From Erythrobacter crassostreae (GTDB lineage: Bacteria; Pseudomonadota; Alphaproteobacteria; Sphingomonadales; Sphingomonadaceae), in the NCBI RefSeq assembly GCF_019204045.1, contig NZ_JAGSPC010000001.1:310001-374000 (forward strand): a DNA stretch of 64,000 nucleotides. Reading direction: 5' to 3'. Made by a program: the position numbers and the translations under genes. The notes beneath the pieces were generated by a model. The model was not told the DNA's origin. It made no database searches and worked only from the letters and a program-made list of their open reading frames with translations. This document shows positions 9,128 to 17,898 of the stretch, one piece after another. How positions within the stretch are numbered: position 1 is the first letter of the stretch; every line of letters begins with the position of its first letter.

Positions 9128-9669
9128 CTTAGCGCGCGAACCACTTTGACGTAATAAACCGCAGCCGCGCCGACCGCCAAACTCAGGCCGAGATCTCCGA
9201 TCCAGTTCAGTTTTAGCGGTCCGTAAAGCAACGCATCGATCGAATGGAGTGAGATCAATCGGAGCGCGACAAGTACGATCATCGCTCCGCATGCTGCAAC
9301 GGCTGCGCTCAATGCCAAATCGCGCCGACCGCGCTCAGCGCGCAAACGTCTGAAAAAGATGACTGAGGCGCCCACCAAACTTAGCGCAAAAACTCCGGCT
9401 GCGATCATTCTCTGAAAGTCCCTGCGATCACCATACTTCGCGTCGTCTACCAGCAGGGCCCGCAGTTCATCTCTCACTATATTTTCGATGTCGAATACCC
9501 GCAAGGCGATCAGTGCCGCGAAAAGAAGAGCGATCCCAAACCAAACACGGCAATGCAATGCCGCTTGTGAGAACTTTACCGCAGTGATCGCTGCGAAAAC
9601 GGCCATCGCGACTACAGGCGCATATATTCCAGCGGCGAATAGGCTCAACCATGTCGGTCCGGCGGACAT
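9124..9669 (-). CDS. Small membrane protein of unknown function
   Basis: About 181 residues with four likely membrane helices (near WLSLFAAGIYAPVVAMAVFA, VWFGIALLFAALIAL, AGVFALSLVGASVIFF and AACGAMIVLVALRLI) and a fifth hydrophobic stretch at the C-terminus. I start at ATG 9669 because AGGGAG precedes it; the frame is open to 9765. No family recognised. It is on the opposite strand between wecB and the wza-like gene and may not belong to the polysaccharide pathway. Confidence 0.6.
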   Translation of the reverse strand: MSAGPTWLSLFAAGIYAPVVAMAVFAAITAVKFSQAALHCRVWFGIALLFAALIALRVFDIENIVRDELRALLVDDAKYGDRRDFQRMIAAGVFALSLVGASVIFFRRLRAERGRRDLALSAAVAACGAMIVLVALRLISLHSIDALLYGPLKLNWIGDLGLSLAVGAAAVYYVKVVRALS

Positions 9670-9871
9670 ATCAGATGCTCCCTGAAACTGTAGATCGCTG
9701 CAACAAGCCTGCCTTAGCTTTGTTGGCGCACGTTGCCGAGCGCACATTCTAGTGCACCGCGACAAAAGGTTAGATTAGCGGGGCGCAGACACGAGAGTTT
9801 ACCATAAGCTGTATTGCTCCCGCCAAACCAAGCCCCTAAACCGGTCATCTTCGGGAAAAGGGACAGCTGCA

Positions 9872-10591
9872 ATGGGCAGTTCGGGATCAATTGCGAAAAC
9901 TGCCTTAGCTGCGCTCAGCCTGTTCATGTTGAGCGCCTGCGCCTCCACGCCCGGTCCCCGGATAGGATTGGCTGCATCGGACCCGATCAGCGAGCTCGGT
10001 CAGGATGAGTTTTCGAATTCGCGCGCGGTAATTTACCTGCTGCGTCCGTCAGACAAAATTTCAGTCAATGTCTACCGCGAGCCGGACTTGACGATGGAAG
10101 CGGTGCAGATCGGCGTCGAAGGCAATGTGTCTTTGCCGCTGCTCGGATCGATCAAGGCTGCGGGGATGACCGCCGAGCAATTTGAAGACGACGTGACCCA
10201 GCGGCTGGCAGCGGTTGGCCTTAGGCAACCAATGGTTAGCGTCAATATCGCAGAATATGCCTCGCATCTTGTGACGGTAGAAGGCGCCATTGGACAGGCC
10301 GGTGTCTACCCATTCCAGCCGGGCGCACGATTATCTTCAGCCATTGCGATGGCCCGCGGCCCCAGCCGCACAGCCAATACGCAGCAGGTCGCCGTGTTCC
10401 GGGAAACCGATGACGGCGTGACAGTGGCAAAGTTCGACTACCAGCAAGTGAGTCAGGGCGTCATGCTTGACCCTGTGCTGGAGCCAGGTGACAGGGTTGT
10501 GGTGGGAACCGATGGCCTTTCCGTTTTTTGGCAGGATTTCCTTCGCGCGCTTCCTGCCTTTGGCATTTTTGCCAGCCCATCGAATTTCTGA
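9872..10591 (+). CDS. Polysaccharide export lipoprotein (Wza/OPX family)
   Basis: A 239-residue protein with a lipoprotein signal ending in FMLSAC, then the Poly_export domain (YLLRPSDKISVNVYREPDLT) and an SLBB-type domain (HLVTVEGAIGQAGVYPFQPGARLSSAIAMARG, in part). It should form the periplasmic and outer-membrane channel for the polymer. It is shorter than E. coli Wza (about 380 residues), as is common in alphaproteobacterial OPX proteins that have one SLBB repeat. It sits 8 bases before its inner-membrane partner. Confidence 0.88.
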   Translation: MGSSGSIAKTALAALSLFMLSACASTPGPRIGLAASDPISELGQDEFSNSRAVIYLLRPSDKISVNVYREPDLTMEAVQIGVEGNVSLPLLGSIKAAGMTAEQFEDDVTQRLAAVGLRQPMVSVNIAEYASHLVTVEGAIGQAGVYPFQPGARLSSAIAMARGPSRTANTQQVAVFRETDDGVTVAKFDYQQVSQGVMLDPVLEPGDRVVVGTDGLSVFWQDFLRALPAFGIFASPSNF

Positions 10592-10599
10592 TTTAGACC

Positions 10600-12804
10600 A
10601 TGAGTGATCAAGCTATAACCAACCCTCCAGAGCCCGAAAATCGCGGAACGTGGCTTGATAAATACATGCCCGAAAATCGAATGGCTACGCAGTCGCAGCA
10701 AGGCAAATTGATCAGTCTACCTACGATCCGCGGAATTTTGTTCCGCCAACGTTGGCTGATTGCCGGAATCATGGTCGCTGCTGCAATCGCGGGCCTGATC
10801 GTCACTCTTCTGGCAACGCCGATGTACGAAGCACGATCGAGCGTCAGGATCGAACCTTATGGTTCCTACATTGTCGAAGGCCAAAATGTAGAACAGGGCA
10901 TCTCCTCAAATCAGGTCTATGACCTGCTCTCGACCCAGATCAGCATCATCAACAGTCGTAGCCTCGCCCAGACTGTCGCTGAGAATTTAAATCTCGGCGA
11001 GCGCTACGATTTGCTCGGCGGTGATATCGATGAGAACCGCCCGCCGAACCTCTCAGATGAGGCTTGGGCTGAATCCAAGCAGGGGATGGCCGCCTCGATC
11101 CTTTACGGTTCTGTCGGAGCCGAATTGCCTTCGGACAACTGGATTATCGAGATCATCTACCGCTCCGAAAATCCAGTTCTCGCGGCCGAAATGGCCAACG
11201 CTTACGCAGAAGCATTCGCTGCGTTTGAAACGCGCGACACGCTCGACGGCAATGAATACGCCCAGACCGTGCTACGCGAGCGGATTGAAACTGTGCGGCA
11301 GCGGCTGAAAGATGCCGAAGACAACGCCAACACGTATGCCCGCAAGAACGGCATTGTTGTTCAAGCCACTCCCCGGGAAGATGGTGAAGGTACGGTGACC
11401 GTCACATCCAGCAATCTGGCCAGCATCAATGCCAGCGCCTCCGCCGCGACAGCAAACCGTATCGCAGCGGAGCAACGCTGGCGGTCCGTTCAAGGTCTGC
11501 CCGCAAGCCAGCTTCCCGAAGTACAGGGAAATCCGGTTCTTCAAGAATTGATCGCAGAGCGCACGAACAAGCAGGCCGAACTTGTCGACCTGAGACAGCG
11601 CTACACCGACGAATTTCCGCGCGTTCAAAACTTGCTCGGCCAAATTTCAGCGCTTGATGCACAGATCGATCAAAGCAGCGGTGCGATCAAAGCCGCCGTG
11701 CGCAATGCCTATATTGTCGCGAGAAATCAGGAACAGGCGCTGCAGCGTGAACTGAATTCTGCGACCGGCGACACGTTGGCCGAACAAGATCGGCAAGTTC
11801 AATACAGCGTACTGGAGCGCGAAGCGCAGGCATTGCGGGATCAGTTGCAGGCTTTGCTGACCCGGTTCAATGAAGTCAGCACTGCTGCCAACGTACAGTC
11901 CGGTTTGATCAATCCGCTTGATATGGCGGTGGTGCCGGGATCACCCTATGCGCCCAGTTTGATGCGCAATTTGGGGCTGTCGCTTGTTTTAGGAGCGGCG
12001 TTTGCCGCGGGCCTTGCGGTGCTGCGTGAAACGCTGGACGATTTGGTTCGCTCTTTCGAAGAGGTCGAAGACAAGCTCGGTCTCCCCCTGCTTGGGCATA
12101 CGCCATTTGTTGCCGAAGCCGATTTGGATACGGAGGGGGAAAACCGGTTCAGTGCTCTCATTGAGGCCTATGCCTCCATCAGGTCCACAATCGACTTTGC
12201 GATTCCGCGCGATAAGAACGTCATCCAGCTAACCAGCAGCCAAGCCGCTGAAGGTAAATCGACGACCGCTGTCATTCTAGCCGAACTTTTTGCCGGTGTC
12301 GGACGAAAAACTTTGCTGATCGATGGCGATCTCCGCCACCCGACAGTTGCCCAGCTTGTGGGCAAGGAGCGTCCCGAAATCGGATTTGTTGAGGTTTTAC
12401 TCGGTCAAGCCGATCTCAAATCGGCAATTATCAGCGGCGTTCACGAGAACCTGGATATTTTGCCGGTTGGCAAAGTTCCGGGCAATCCGACTGAGCTTTT
12501 CGCGTCCAAACAGCTTGATGATTTCATCGCGAAGTATCGCCAAGAATATTCTTTGATCGTGTTCGATTCCTCCCCAATTCTGGGTCTGGCTGATGCGCCA
12601 ATGCTTGCGCGCAAAGTCGATGCCACGATTTTCGTGATGGAGGCCAACCGCGTTAACTTCGGTCAGGCTCGCTCCGCCATTAAGCGGCTATCGGCAAATG
12701 GCGGCAATCCGGTCGGCGCGATCCTTACAAAGTACCGCGCGTTGGAGGCAGGCCAAGACTATAATTATCAGTACGGTTATTACGAGTATGAAAGCTCGAA
12801 ATAG
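10600..12804 (+). CDS. Chain-length regulator with tyrosine autokinase domain (Wzc/GumC-like)
   Basis: A 734-residue fusion. A Wzz domain with first membrane helix (near 50-75) is followed by a long coiled-coil periplasmic region (about 200-430). A second helix (near 460) leads into a cytoplasmic BY-kinase domain. The Walker A motif SSQAAEGKST places the ATP-binding Lys at 553. LLIDGDLRHP (Walker A') and LIVFDSSP (Walker B) follow. The C-terminus has a tyrosine cluster (YNYQYGYYEYESSK), the usual autophosphorylation tail. It controls polymer length and export with the Wza-like partner 8 bases upstream. Confidence 0.92.
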   Translation: MSDQAITNPPEPENRGTWLDKYMPENRMATQSQQGKLISLPTIRGILFRQRWLIAGIMVAAAIAGLIVTLLATPMYEARSSVRIEPYGSYIVEGQNVEQGISSNQVYDLLSTQISIINSRSLAQTVAENLNLGERYDLLGGDIDENRPPNLSDEAWAESKQGMAASILYGSVGAELPSDNWIIEIIYRSENPVLAAEMANAYAEAFAAFETRDTLDGNEYAQTVLRERIETVRQRLKDAEDNANTYARKNGIVVQATPREDGEGTVTVTSSNLASINASASAATANRIAAEQRWRSVQGLPASQLPEVQGNPVLQELIAERTNKQAELVDLRQRYTDEFPRVQNLLGQISALDAQIDQSSGAIKAAVRNAYIVARNQEQALQRELNSATGDTLAEQDRQVQYSVLEREAQALRDQLQALLTRFNEVSTAANVQSGLINPLDMAVVPGSPYAPSLMRNLGLSLVLGAAFAAGLAVLRETLDDLVRSFEEVEDKLGLPLLGHTPFVAEADLDTEGENRFSALIEAYASIRSTIDFAIPRDKNVIQLTSSQAAEGKSTTAVILAELFAGVGRKTLLIDGDLRHPTVAQLVGKERPEIGFVEVLLGQADLKSAIISGVHENLDILPVGKVPGNPTELFASKQLDDFIAKYRQEYSLIVFDSSPILGLADAPMLARKVDATIFVMEANRVNFGQARSAIKRLSANGGNPVGAILTKYRALEAGQDYNYQYGYYEYESSK

Positions 12805-12824
12805 GCTGTCTGTCAGGAACGACA

Positions 12825-13703
12825 ATGTTGAACCTAGACAAGCACTGCACGGTAATCATCCCGGCCTTCAATGAAGAAGCAGTGATCGCGCGCTGCCTCT
12901 CAAGCCTTTTGGATACCGCGCCGCCTGATCATAAAATGGAAGTCATTGTCGCAGCGAATGGATGCGTGGATTCGACTGTCCAGATCGCTGCGGAGACTGC
13001 GCTTGACGCCACCATACTGGACATCAAAAAACCGTCCAAAACAGGTGCGATCAATGCCGCCAACGCGCAGGCCAATCACTATCCGCGGATATATCTCGAT
13101 GCTGATATCGAATGCAGCTACTCGGTCATTGTCGCATTGGTGAACGCGCTTGGCGAGAGTGGGACCATGGCAGCGGCGCCGGCCATTCGTTTGGACACCG
13201 ATCACTCCGATCTGCTTGTAAAAGCCTATTACCGAGTGTGGTTGAAACAACCTTATGCCAGCAGTGGAAATGGCGGTGCAGGTTGTTATGCGCTGTCGCG
13301 AACTGCCATCAATGAGGCGGGAGAATTCCCGGATATCATCGGTGACGACATATGGATTCACACTCGTTTCGAGCAGGCTCAAAAACGCTATGTCAGCGAA
13401 GACAAGTCGGGCAACCCGGTCTTCACTATTGTCCGCCCGCCCAAAAATGTGTTGGATCTGATCAAAGTCGAGGCCCGGAAACAAGTTGGAAATGCCGAGA
13501 TCACCCGGCTCTTCCCGAGCCCGCATGGGGCCCAACTTAGAGGTACTGGAGGGATCAGTGCTGCATTCAGAAGTGGCAACCGACTGCTCGATATTTTCGT
13601 GTTTTTCGCCATCAAGCTAAGCGCGCGATTGCTTGCGCAAGTAAACAGGTTGCTCGGGCGAGGCTCTGCGTGGTCACGAGATGTGAGCGCTCGCCAACCA
13701 TGA
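12825..13703 (+). CDS. Family 2 glycosyltransferase
   Basis: A 292-residue GT-A enzyme. CTVIIPAFNEEAVIARCLSS is the nucleotide-sugar binding start. KTGAINAANAQA and IYLDADIEC supply the acidic DxD metal motif, and a GDDIWIHTRF segment provides the ED-like catalytic region. It has a hydrophobic C-terminal segment (LLDIFVFFAIKLSARLLAQV) that may associate with the membrane. It follows the autokinase by about 20 bases and overlaps the next glycosyltransferase start (ATGA). The sugar is unknown. Confidence 0.85.
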   Translation: MLNLDKHCTVIIPAFNEEAVIARCLSSLLDTAPPDHKMEVIVAANGCVDSTVQIAAETALDATILDIKKPSKTGAINAANAQANHYPRIYLDADIECSYSVIVALVNALGESGTMAAAPAIRLDTDHSDLLVKAYYRVWLKQPYASSGNGGAGCYALSRTAINEAGEFPDIIGDDIWIHTRFEQAQKRYVSEDKSGNPVFTIVRPPKNVLDLIKVEARKQVGNAEITRLFPSPHGAQLRGTGGISAAFRSGNRLLDIFVFFAIKLSARLLAQVNRLLGRGSAWSRDVSARQP

Positions 13704-14704
13704 CCAAGCCCGAAACTTCGTCGCCTCGGATTAGCATTCTGATCGTCGGCTATAATTCAGCCGCGCTTATTGCGGTCTGCATAGGCTCGATTGCTGAAGC
13801 TAACACGAAAACCGCCTGCGAAATCCTGTTTATTGACAATGGAGACGGGTCAACGGAGTCGCTTGTTGCCGCGACATTTCCCAACGTCATTATTCTACCA
13901 AGTCGAGGGAATATTGGGTTCGCCGCAGCCAACAACCTGCTCGCAAAGCAAGCAAAGGGAGACTTCTTGCTGCTGCTGAACCCAGATGTTGAACTGCAAC
14001 CTTGCGCGATTGACGCATTGATGCAGGCCACATTGGATCACAGCGCAGCATCAGCATGGGGCGGCGTAACGCTGGACGCAAACGGAGCTCCTGACCTAGG
14101 CAATCGAGTGCATATCCCATCGATAAGCGAATTGGCGAGTCGGCTGACGGGCAAGTCACAGGCCAGCATCGGCGAGGCAAGAGGCTGCATTTCGGACGCC
14201 CGTGTGGAAGTTTTAAGCGGCAGCTTTGTTATGCTTGCGCGGGAAGCATGGGACCAGGCAGGCGGGCTGGATGAGCGTTACTTCCTGTATTGCGAGGAAG
14301 TGGATTTGTTCGTCCGCCTTGCATCCAAGGGCCACTCATTCTGGCGCGTTGCAGCAGCGCAGTGTTATCACAACATCGGCCATGGAGAGGTCATCTCCCC
14401 AATACGAATGCTCTATCGCGCGGCGGGAACGATGCAGTTTGCTCGGATTCATTGGAGCCGTTGGAGGCAGGAACTAGCGTTCTTGTTACTATGGGCTGGT
14501 GCGCTGCAGCGTTTCCTAATCGGTCGAATGCTCGGTCGCTGGCGCCCGAAATGGCCAAGAGTGGCAAAAGGGCACAGGGACATCGCCTTGCGCCCTTCAT
14601 CTTGGCGATACGGCTATGATCCGGAGCGCGGGTTGCTCTCCAAGGTTAATCCTGAACGGCCAGCGAACGCGAAGAACGCCGCGCAAAAGAGCGACACAGT
14701 ATGA
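13700..14704 (+). CDS. Family 2 glycosyltransferase, rhamnosyltransferase-like
   Basis: About 334 residues. ISILIVGYNSAALIAVCIGS, GNIGFAAANNLLAKQAKGD and LLLLNPDVEL are the hallmarks of the WbbL/RfbF-like rhamnosyltransferase branch of GT2. I start at ATG 13700, which overlaps the previous stop as ATGA; an in-frame GTG at 13670 would overlap much further. With rfbABCD in the same locus, transfer of rhamnose is a reasonable guess but not shown. The stop overlaps the next ATG by 4 bases. Confidence 0.85.
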   Translation: MTKPETSSPRISILIVGYNSAALIAVCIGSIAEANTKTACEILFIDNGDGSTESLVAATFPNVIILPSRGNIGFAAANNLLAKQAKGDFLLLLNPDVELQPCAIDALMQATLDHSAASAWGGVTLDANGAPDLGNRVHIPSISELASRLTGKSQASIGEARGCISDARVEVLSGSFVMLAREAWDQAGGLDERYFLYCEEVDLFVRLASKGHSFWRVAAAQCYHNIGHGEVISPIRMLYRAAGTMQFARIHWSRWRQELAFLLLWAGALQRFLIGRMLGRWRPKWPRVAKGHRDIALRPSSWRYGYDPERGLLSKVNPERPANAKNAAQKSDTV

Positions 14705-16158
14705 CCGCAGTTCTAGACCCCTCAAATGTTCTCGAGGGCAAATATGTAATTTCCAAGTCGCGTGATTGGCCCGAGGGGCTAAAGGAAACTCGGCTAACTC
14801 CTATTTGGTCTTTGGCGACCGATGATGATCTGAACATCGTGGAGATTCAAAGCGGCGGGCAGCGCCGGGGCTGGCTTATCGGCGTTGTGGTGGATCTCGA
14901 CGCGAAGTCGGTGTGTATGAATAGCCTTGTGCTTGAGACAGGCGAAAGCCTCGAATCTATCTGGGAAGCGATCTGCAGGCGATGCGCAGGCAGTTGGCTA
15001 TGCATTCTGGATCACGGTCACGAGATCGAGGTCCGACCGGACGCGAGCGCAACCATTGGCGCGGTCTACGACCCGGACAAGCGGCGCATCGCGTCGCATG
15101 CCTTTCTCCTCACAGGTGACGCATATTCGGCGCGCCTCAAAGAAAGTGAGCGCAGTGTCAACGGAGTAGACCGCGATGGCTGGTTCACAGGCGGATTGAC
15201 CGCGCATTCAGGCATCATGCGCTTACTTCCAAACCACTGCTTGGGCACAATTGATTTCGTCCCGGTCCGTGTGCCTCAGAACATGCCGGACTATCAAATT
15301 GATGTTGGCGCAATTCTTGATGAAATTGCATCAGAGATCAGCGACACCGTCACTGCTTTGGCGTCTGATAAACCGACGACAGTCTGCCTTACAGGCGGAA
15401 ATGAAACGCGCGCATTGCTTGCATCATTGCGTTGTTCGGCCAAGTCACTTCCGTTCATGACAATCGACTACCCGCAATCAATCGATGCTGTGTTAGCGGG
15501 AAGACTGGCAGTGATCGCCAATCTGGATCACTCAACGAGATCTCGCATCGAGGCCACAGAGCAAGAGAAGCAGGAATGGCGCATCGGTGCTGGTCATGCG
15601 ATGGCTGGTGCGAACAAAGATTACTTCCCATCAGTATCACCTCTAGCAGGTCAATATCTGGTCGGTGGATTGGGCGGTGAAGTCGGTCGCGGTTTCCTGT
15701 GGCCAACTGAGCTTGAAGCCGACGACAACGTTTCGACCGACCTTATTCTTGCGCGTCTCAAAATGCCGCGAAGCCAATCAAATTTCGATGTGGTGCGAAA
15801 CTGGCATGCGAACCTACCGTCAGGGCTCGACGCTTTTCAGGTGCTCGATCTGGCATATCTGGAATTGAGAATGGGGCCATGGGCGTTTGGTCAGCCCAGA
15901 ATGCGCGCAGCACCTCGATCGATCCATCCGCTAATCTCTTACACGCAATTTTCTCGGATGTTTTCAATTTCGCCTGCAATCCGGGCACGCGACCAGATGC
16001 TCTTGGAAATTACCAAGCGACAATGGCCGGAATTGCTGGATATCCCGATCAACAAGCACGGCGATTGGCGAGATTTTTGGAATGATTTTGTGCGGGCGGT
16101 GTCGAGCCCGTCGCGGGTTCTGCGAAAGATCAAGCACGTATTGCTGTCTAAGCTTTAG
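14701..16158 (+). CDS. Degenerate asparagine-synthetase-like protein
   Basis: A 485-residue protein built like a class B asparagine synthetase. It has an N-terminal Ntn-like half without the catalytic Cys2, and a C-terminal PP-loop half. The PP-loop reads VCLTGGNETRALLA, where an active enzyme has SGGxDSS, so the key Asp and Ser are Glu and Thr. LVGGLGGEVGRGF resembles the downstream GxxGDE segment but is also altered. It is coupled to the glycosyltransferase upstream (ATGA). It may be an inactive or altered amide-forming enzyme that decorates the polymer, or a scaffold; function is not known. Confidence 0.65.
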   Translation: MTAVLDPSNVLEGKYVISKSRDWPEGLKETRLTPIWSLATDDDLNIVEIQSGGQRRGWLIGVVVDLDAKSVCMNSLVLETGESLESIWEAICRRCAGSWLCILDHGHEIEVRPDASATIGAVYDPDKRRIASHAFLLTGDAYSARLKESERSVNGVDRDGWFTGGLTAHSGIMRLLPNHCLGTIDFVPVRVPQNMPDYQIDVGAILDEIASEISDTVTALASDKPTTVCLTGGNETRALLASLRCSAKSLPFMTIDYPQSIDAVLAGRLAVIANLDHSTRSRIEATEQEKQEWRIGAGHAMAGANKDYFPSVSPLAGQYLVGGLGGEVGRGFLWPTELEADDNVSTDLILARLKMPRSQSNFDVVRNWHANLPSGLDAFQVLDLAYLELRMGPWAFGQPRMRAAPRSIHPLISYTQFSRMFSISPAIRARDQMLLEITKRQWPELLDIPINKHGDWRDFWNDFVRAVSSPSRVLRKIKHVLLSKL

Positions 16159-17459
16159 CTCAATTTAGCCTCAGTGCGGATGGGTCTGATCACCACCCCT
16201 CCCAAGCTGACGGCGATGCCCAGCAACACGAAAAACCAAACTAGCGCAGACAACCAGAGCGACACAGAATTCACGCCCAGCGCAAAGATAGCGAGCGAAA
16301 TCGCTACTCCGCGCATCAGGCGCGCATCATCGGGAGCCATGTTCCGGGAATTCAAAGCTACCGTAATGATCCCGATCAGCGTGGCTGAAATTAACAGAAT
16401 GGCTTCAGGCAAACCAAATCGCAGCGCCATAATCAGCCAAAAATGATCGAAGGAATCGGACCGCATCCAAGACGGCCGGTCCCAATTGGCATACCCGATC
16501 CCGAACCACGGATTGTTTGCGATATTCTCTGTGCCATACTGCCAGATCAATACGCGGTTATACGCCGATACCGTATTGAGCGAAGCATAGCGAACGAGAA
16601 GCCCATAGGTTCCTGTGTTGCTGGTCAGCTCAACAAGCACATAGACAATGGCGGCGACGGCTAGAAACACTCGCCAAGTGAGGTTGATGATCTGTTCCGC
16701 TAACCAGTCATAGGCGCGCAAGAACGCCCCGGCCAAAACGCCGAGCAGGGCAGCCGAACTCATTGTAAAAATACCGCCGAACGATGCACCAACACCAAGA
16801 TATTTGGGCCAACCGCGAATTCCCGACATCAAGAAAAGCGGGAGGAAACTCGCCAGAAAAATTCCCGCCAGAATCGGGTGGGGGAACGAGGCCGCGCCGC
16901 GCATCAAGCCCAATCGAATATCATCGCGCAAAGGGTTTGGTGCGCCCGTTAATGACGAAGCCAATGGCTGCAAAATGCGCACGTGAGTCACAGATTCCGC
17001 CACAATGATCGCGCTGATGAAGGCGATCCCTGGCGAGATCAGGATCAGGAGCATGCGAAAGTCGCGCGGCGTTTGAATGCAGACACGCGCCAAGAAATAA
17101 GCGAGCGCCATATCGACGGTGTGCGCCCCGCCTTGCACCATAGAAGTTAGCGCCGATCCGCTCGTCATATAGGACGCAAGCCAGATCCAAGCAGCTGCGA
17201 GAACAACCAGCAAATCGGGCAGCGTGAACCGCAAGCTGCCGCGCAATCCGCGGGCCGTTAAAAACAAGGCAGCTCCCATCAGGAAGATGCGGAATGGCGA
17301 AAGATATATCCCGGCCAGCGTCACATTGAATTGAGCGGGAATCAGCAGCGCGTAAATCAAGCTTGTTAGCAGAGCCACTGGCAACAGATCGGAACTGCCT
17401 TGACGCACCGCGGGTCCTGGCGGGACTATTTCAGTGGCAGATGAGGAGATAGATTGCAC
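16155..17459 (-). CDS. O-antigen ligase/polymerase-like membrane protein (Wzy/WaaL type)
   Basis: A 434-residue polytopic protein with about ten to twelve membrane helices. It has a large external loop containing YNRVLIWQYGTENIANNPWFG and IGYANWDRPSW, the position and style of the Wzy/WaaL catalytic loop. It should join repeat units or attach polymer on the periplasmic side. The start is a GTG at 17459 that lies in an 8-base-pair hairpin (see separate entry). It converges with the asparagine-synthetase-like gene, overlapping by 4 bases, and diverges from the spike genes. Confidence 0.82.
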   Translation of the reverse strand: MQSISSSATEIVPPGPAVRQGSSDLLPVALLTSLIYALLIPAQFNVTLAGIYLSPFRIFLMGAALFLTARGLRGSLRFTLPDLLVVLAAAWIWLASYMTSGSALTSMVQGGAHTVDMALAYFLARVCIQTPRDFRMLLILISPGIAFISAIIVAESVTHVRILQPLASSLTGAPNPLRDDIRLGLMRGAASFPHPILAGIFLASFLPLFLMSGIRGWPKYLGVGASFGGIFTMSSAALLGVLAGAFLRAYDWLAEQIINLTWRVFLAVAAIVYVLVELTSNTGTYGLLVRYASLNTVSAYNRVLIWQYGTENIANNPWFGIGYANWDRPSWMRSDSFDHFWLIMALRFGLPEAILLISATLIGIITVALNSRNMAPDDARLMRGVAISLAIFALGVNSVSLWLSALVWFFVLLGIAVSLGGVVIRPIRTEAKLS

Positions 17460-17478
17460 ACCGATTGCGTATCGGTGT
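17458..17478 (-). promoter_or_regulatory. Hairpin at the start codon of the Wzy-like gene
   Basis: An inverted repeat, ACACCGAT-ACGCA-ATCGGTGT on the minus strand, makes a perfect 8-bp stem with a 5-base loop. It lies between a GAGGG Shine-Dalgarno-like sequence (17481-17485) and the GTG start (17457-17459), and its 3' arm covers the first two bases of the start codon. It could limit translation or act as an operator palindrome. The structure is seen; the role is inference. Confidence 0.4.
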
Positions 17479-17631
17479 TTCCCTCATTTTCATAGCGTGT
17501 TCTCTGGCAGGCAAGATCATTCTTGGCCTTGATCCGACAAAAGAAGCACCACAATCGCGCAGAAAGCATTTTCCTACATATAACCCATATGGTTCATAAG
17601 ACTAGAAATCTCTCACCCGAAAGGCCTTTCT

Positions 17632-17898
17632 ATGTCTGACGAATTCGCTACTCTCGCGCAGTCTCCTCTCACCCCCAGTGAACACGCATTTGCGGTCACA
17701 CCCGATGATGTCGTTGCGCTGCCAACCATTCCAAAATATCTCTATGTCGGCACTGGCGGCTCCATTGCCTTGCGGACAAAAGATGCATCGGCAGATGTGT
17801 CCTTTCTGAATGTGCCGGATGGCGGGTACCTCTACGTTCGCGCCGAATTTGTTCGCGCCAGCGGCACCACCGCAACCGACATCGTGGCCTGCGCTTAA
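17632..17898 (+). CDS. Phage/GTA-type spike base protein (RCAP_rcc01079/GhsA-like)
   Basis: An 88-residue protein without a signal peptide. The run HAFAVTPDDVVALPTIPKYL followed by YVGTGGSIAL, and the ending RASGTTATDIVACA, match the pattern I know for the 'spike base protein, RCAP_rcc01079 family'. That family's founding member is the base of the head spike of the Rhodobacter capsulatus gene transfer agent. GAAAGG precedes the ATG. Its TAA overlaps the ATG of the large fibre gene by one base (TAATG), so the two are made together. No other phage or GTA gene is visible in the window. Assignment is from memory of the family. Confidence 0.72.
   Translation: MSDEFATLAQSPLTPSEHAFAVTPDDVVALPTIPKYLYVGTGGSIALRTKDASADVSFLNVPDGGYLYVRAEFVRASGTTATDIVACA

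Noticed and set aside
14701-16158. Second lasso cyclase
   Set aside because: The PP-loop is broken, no precursor with a leader motif is near, and the gene is coupled to glycosyltransferases.
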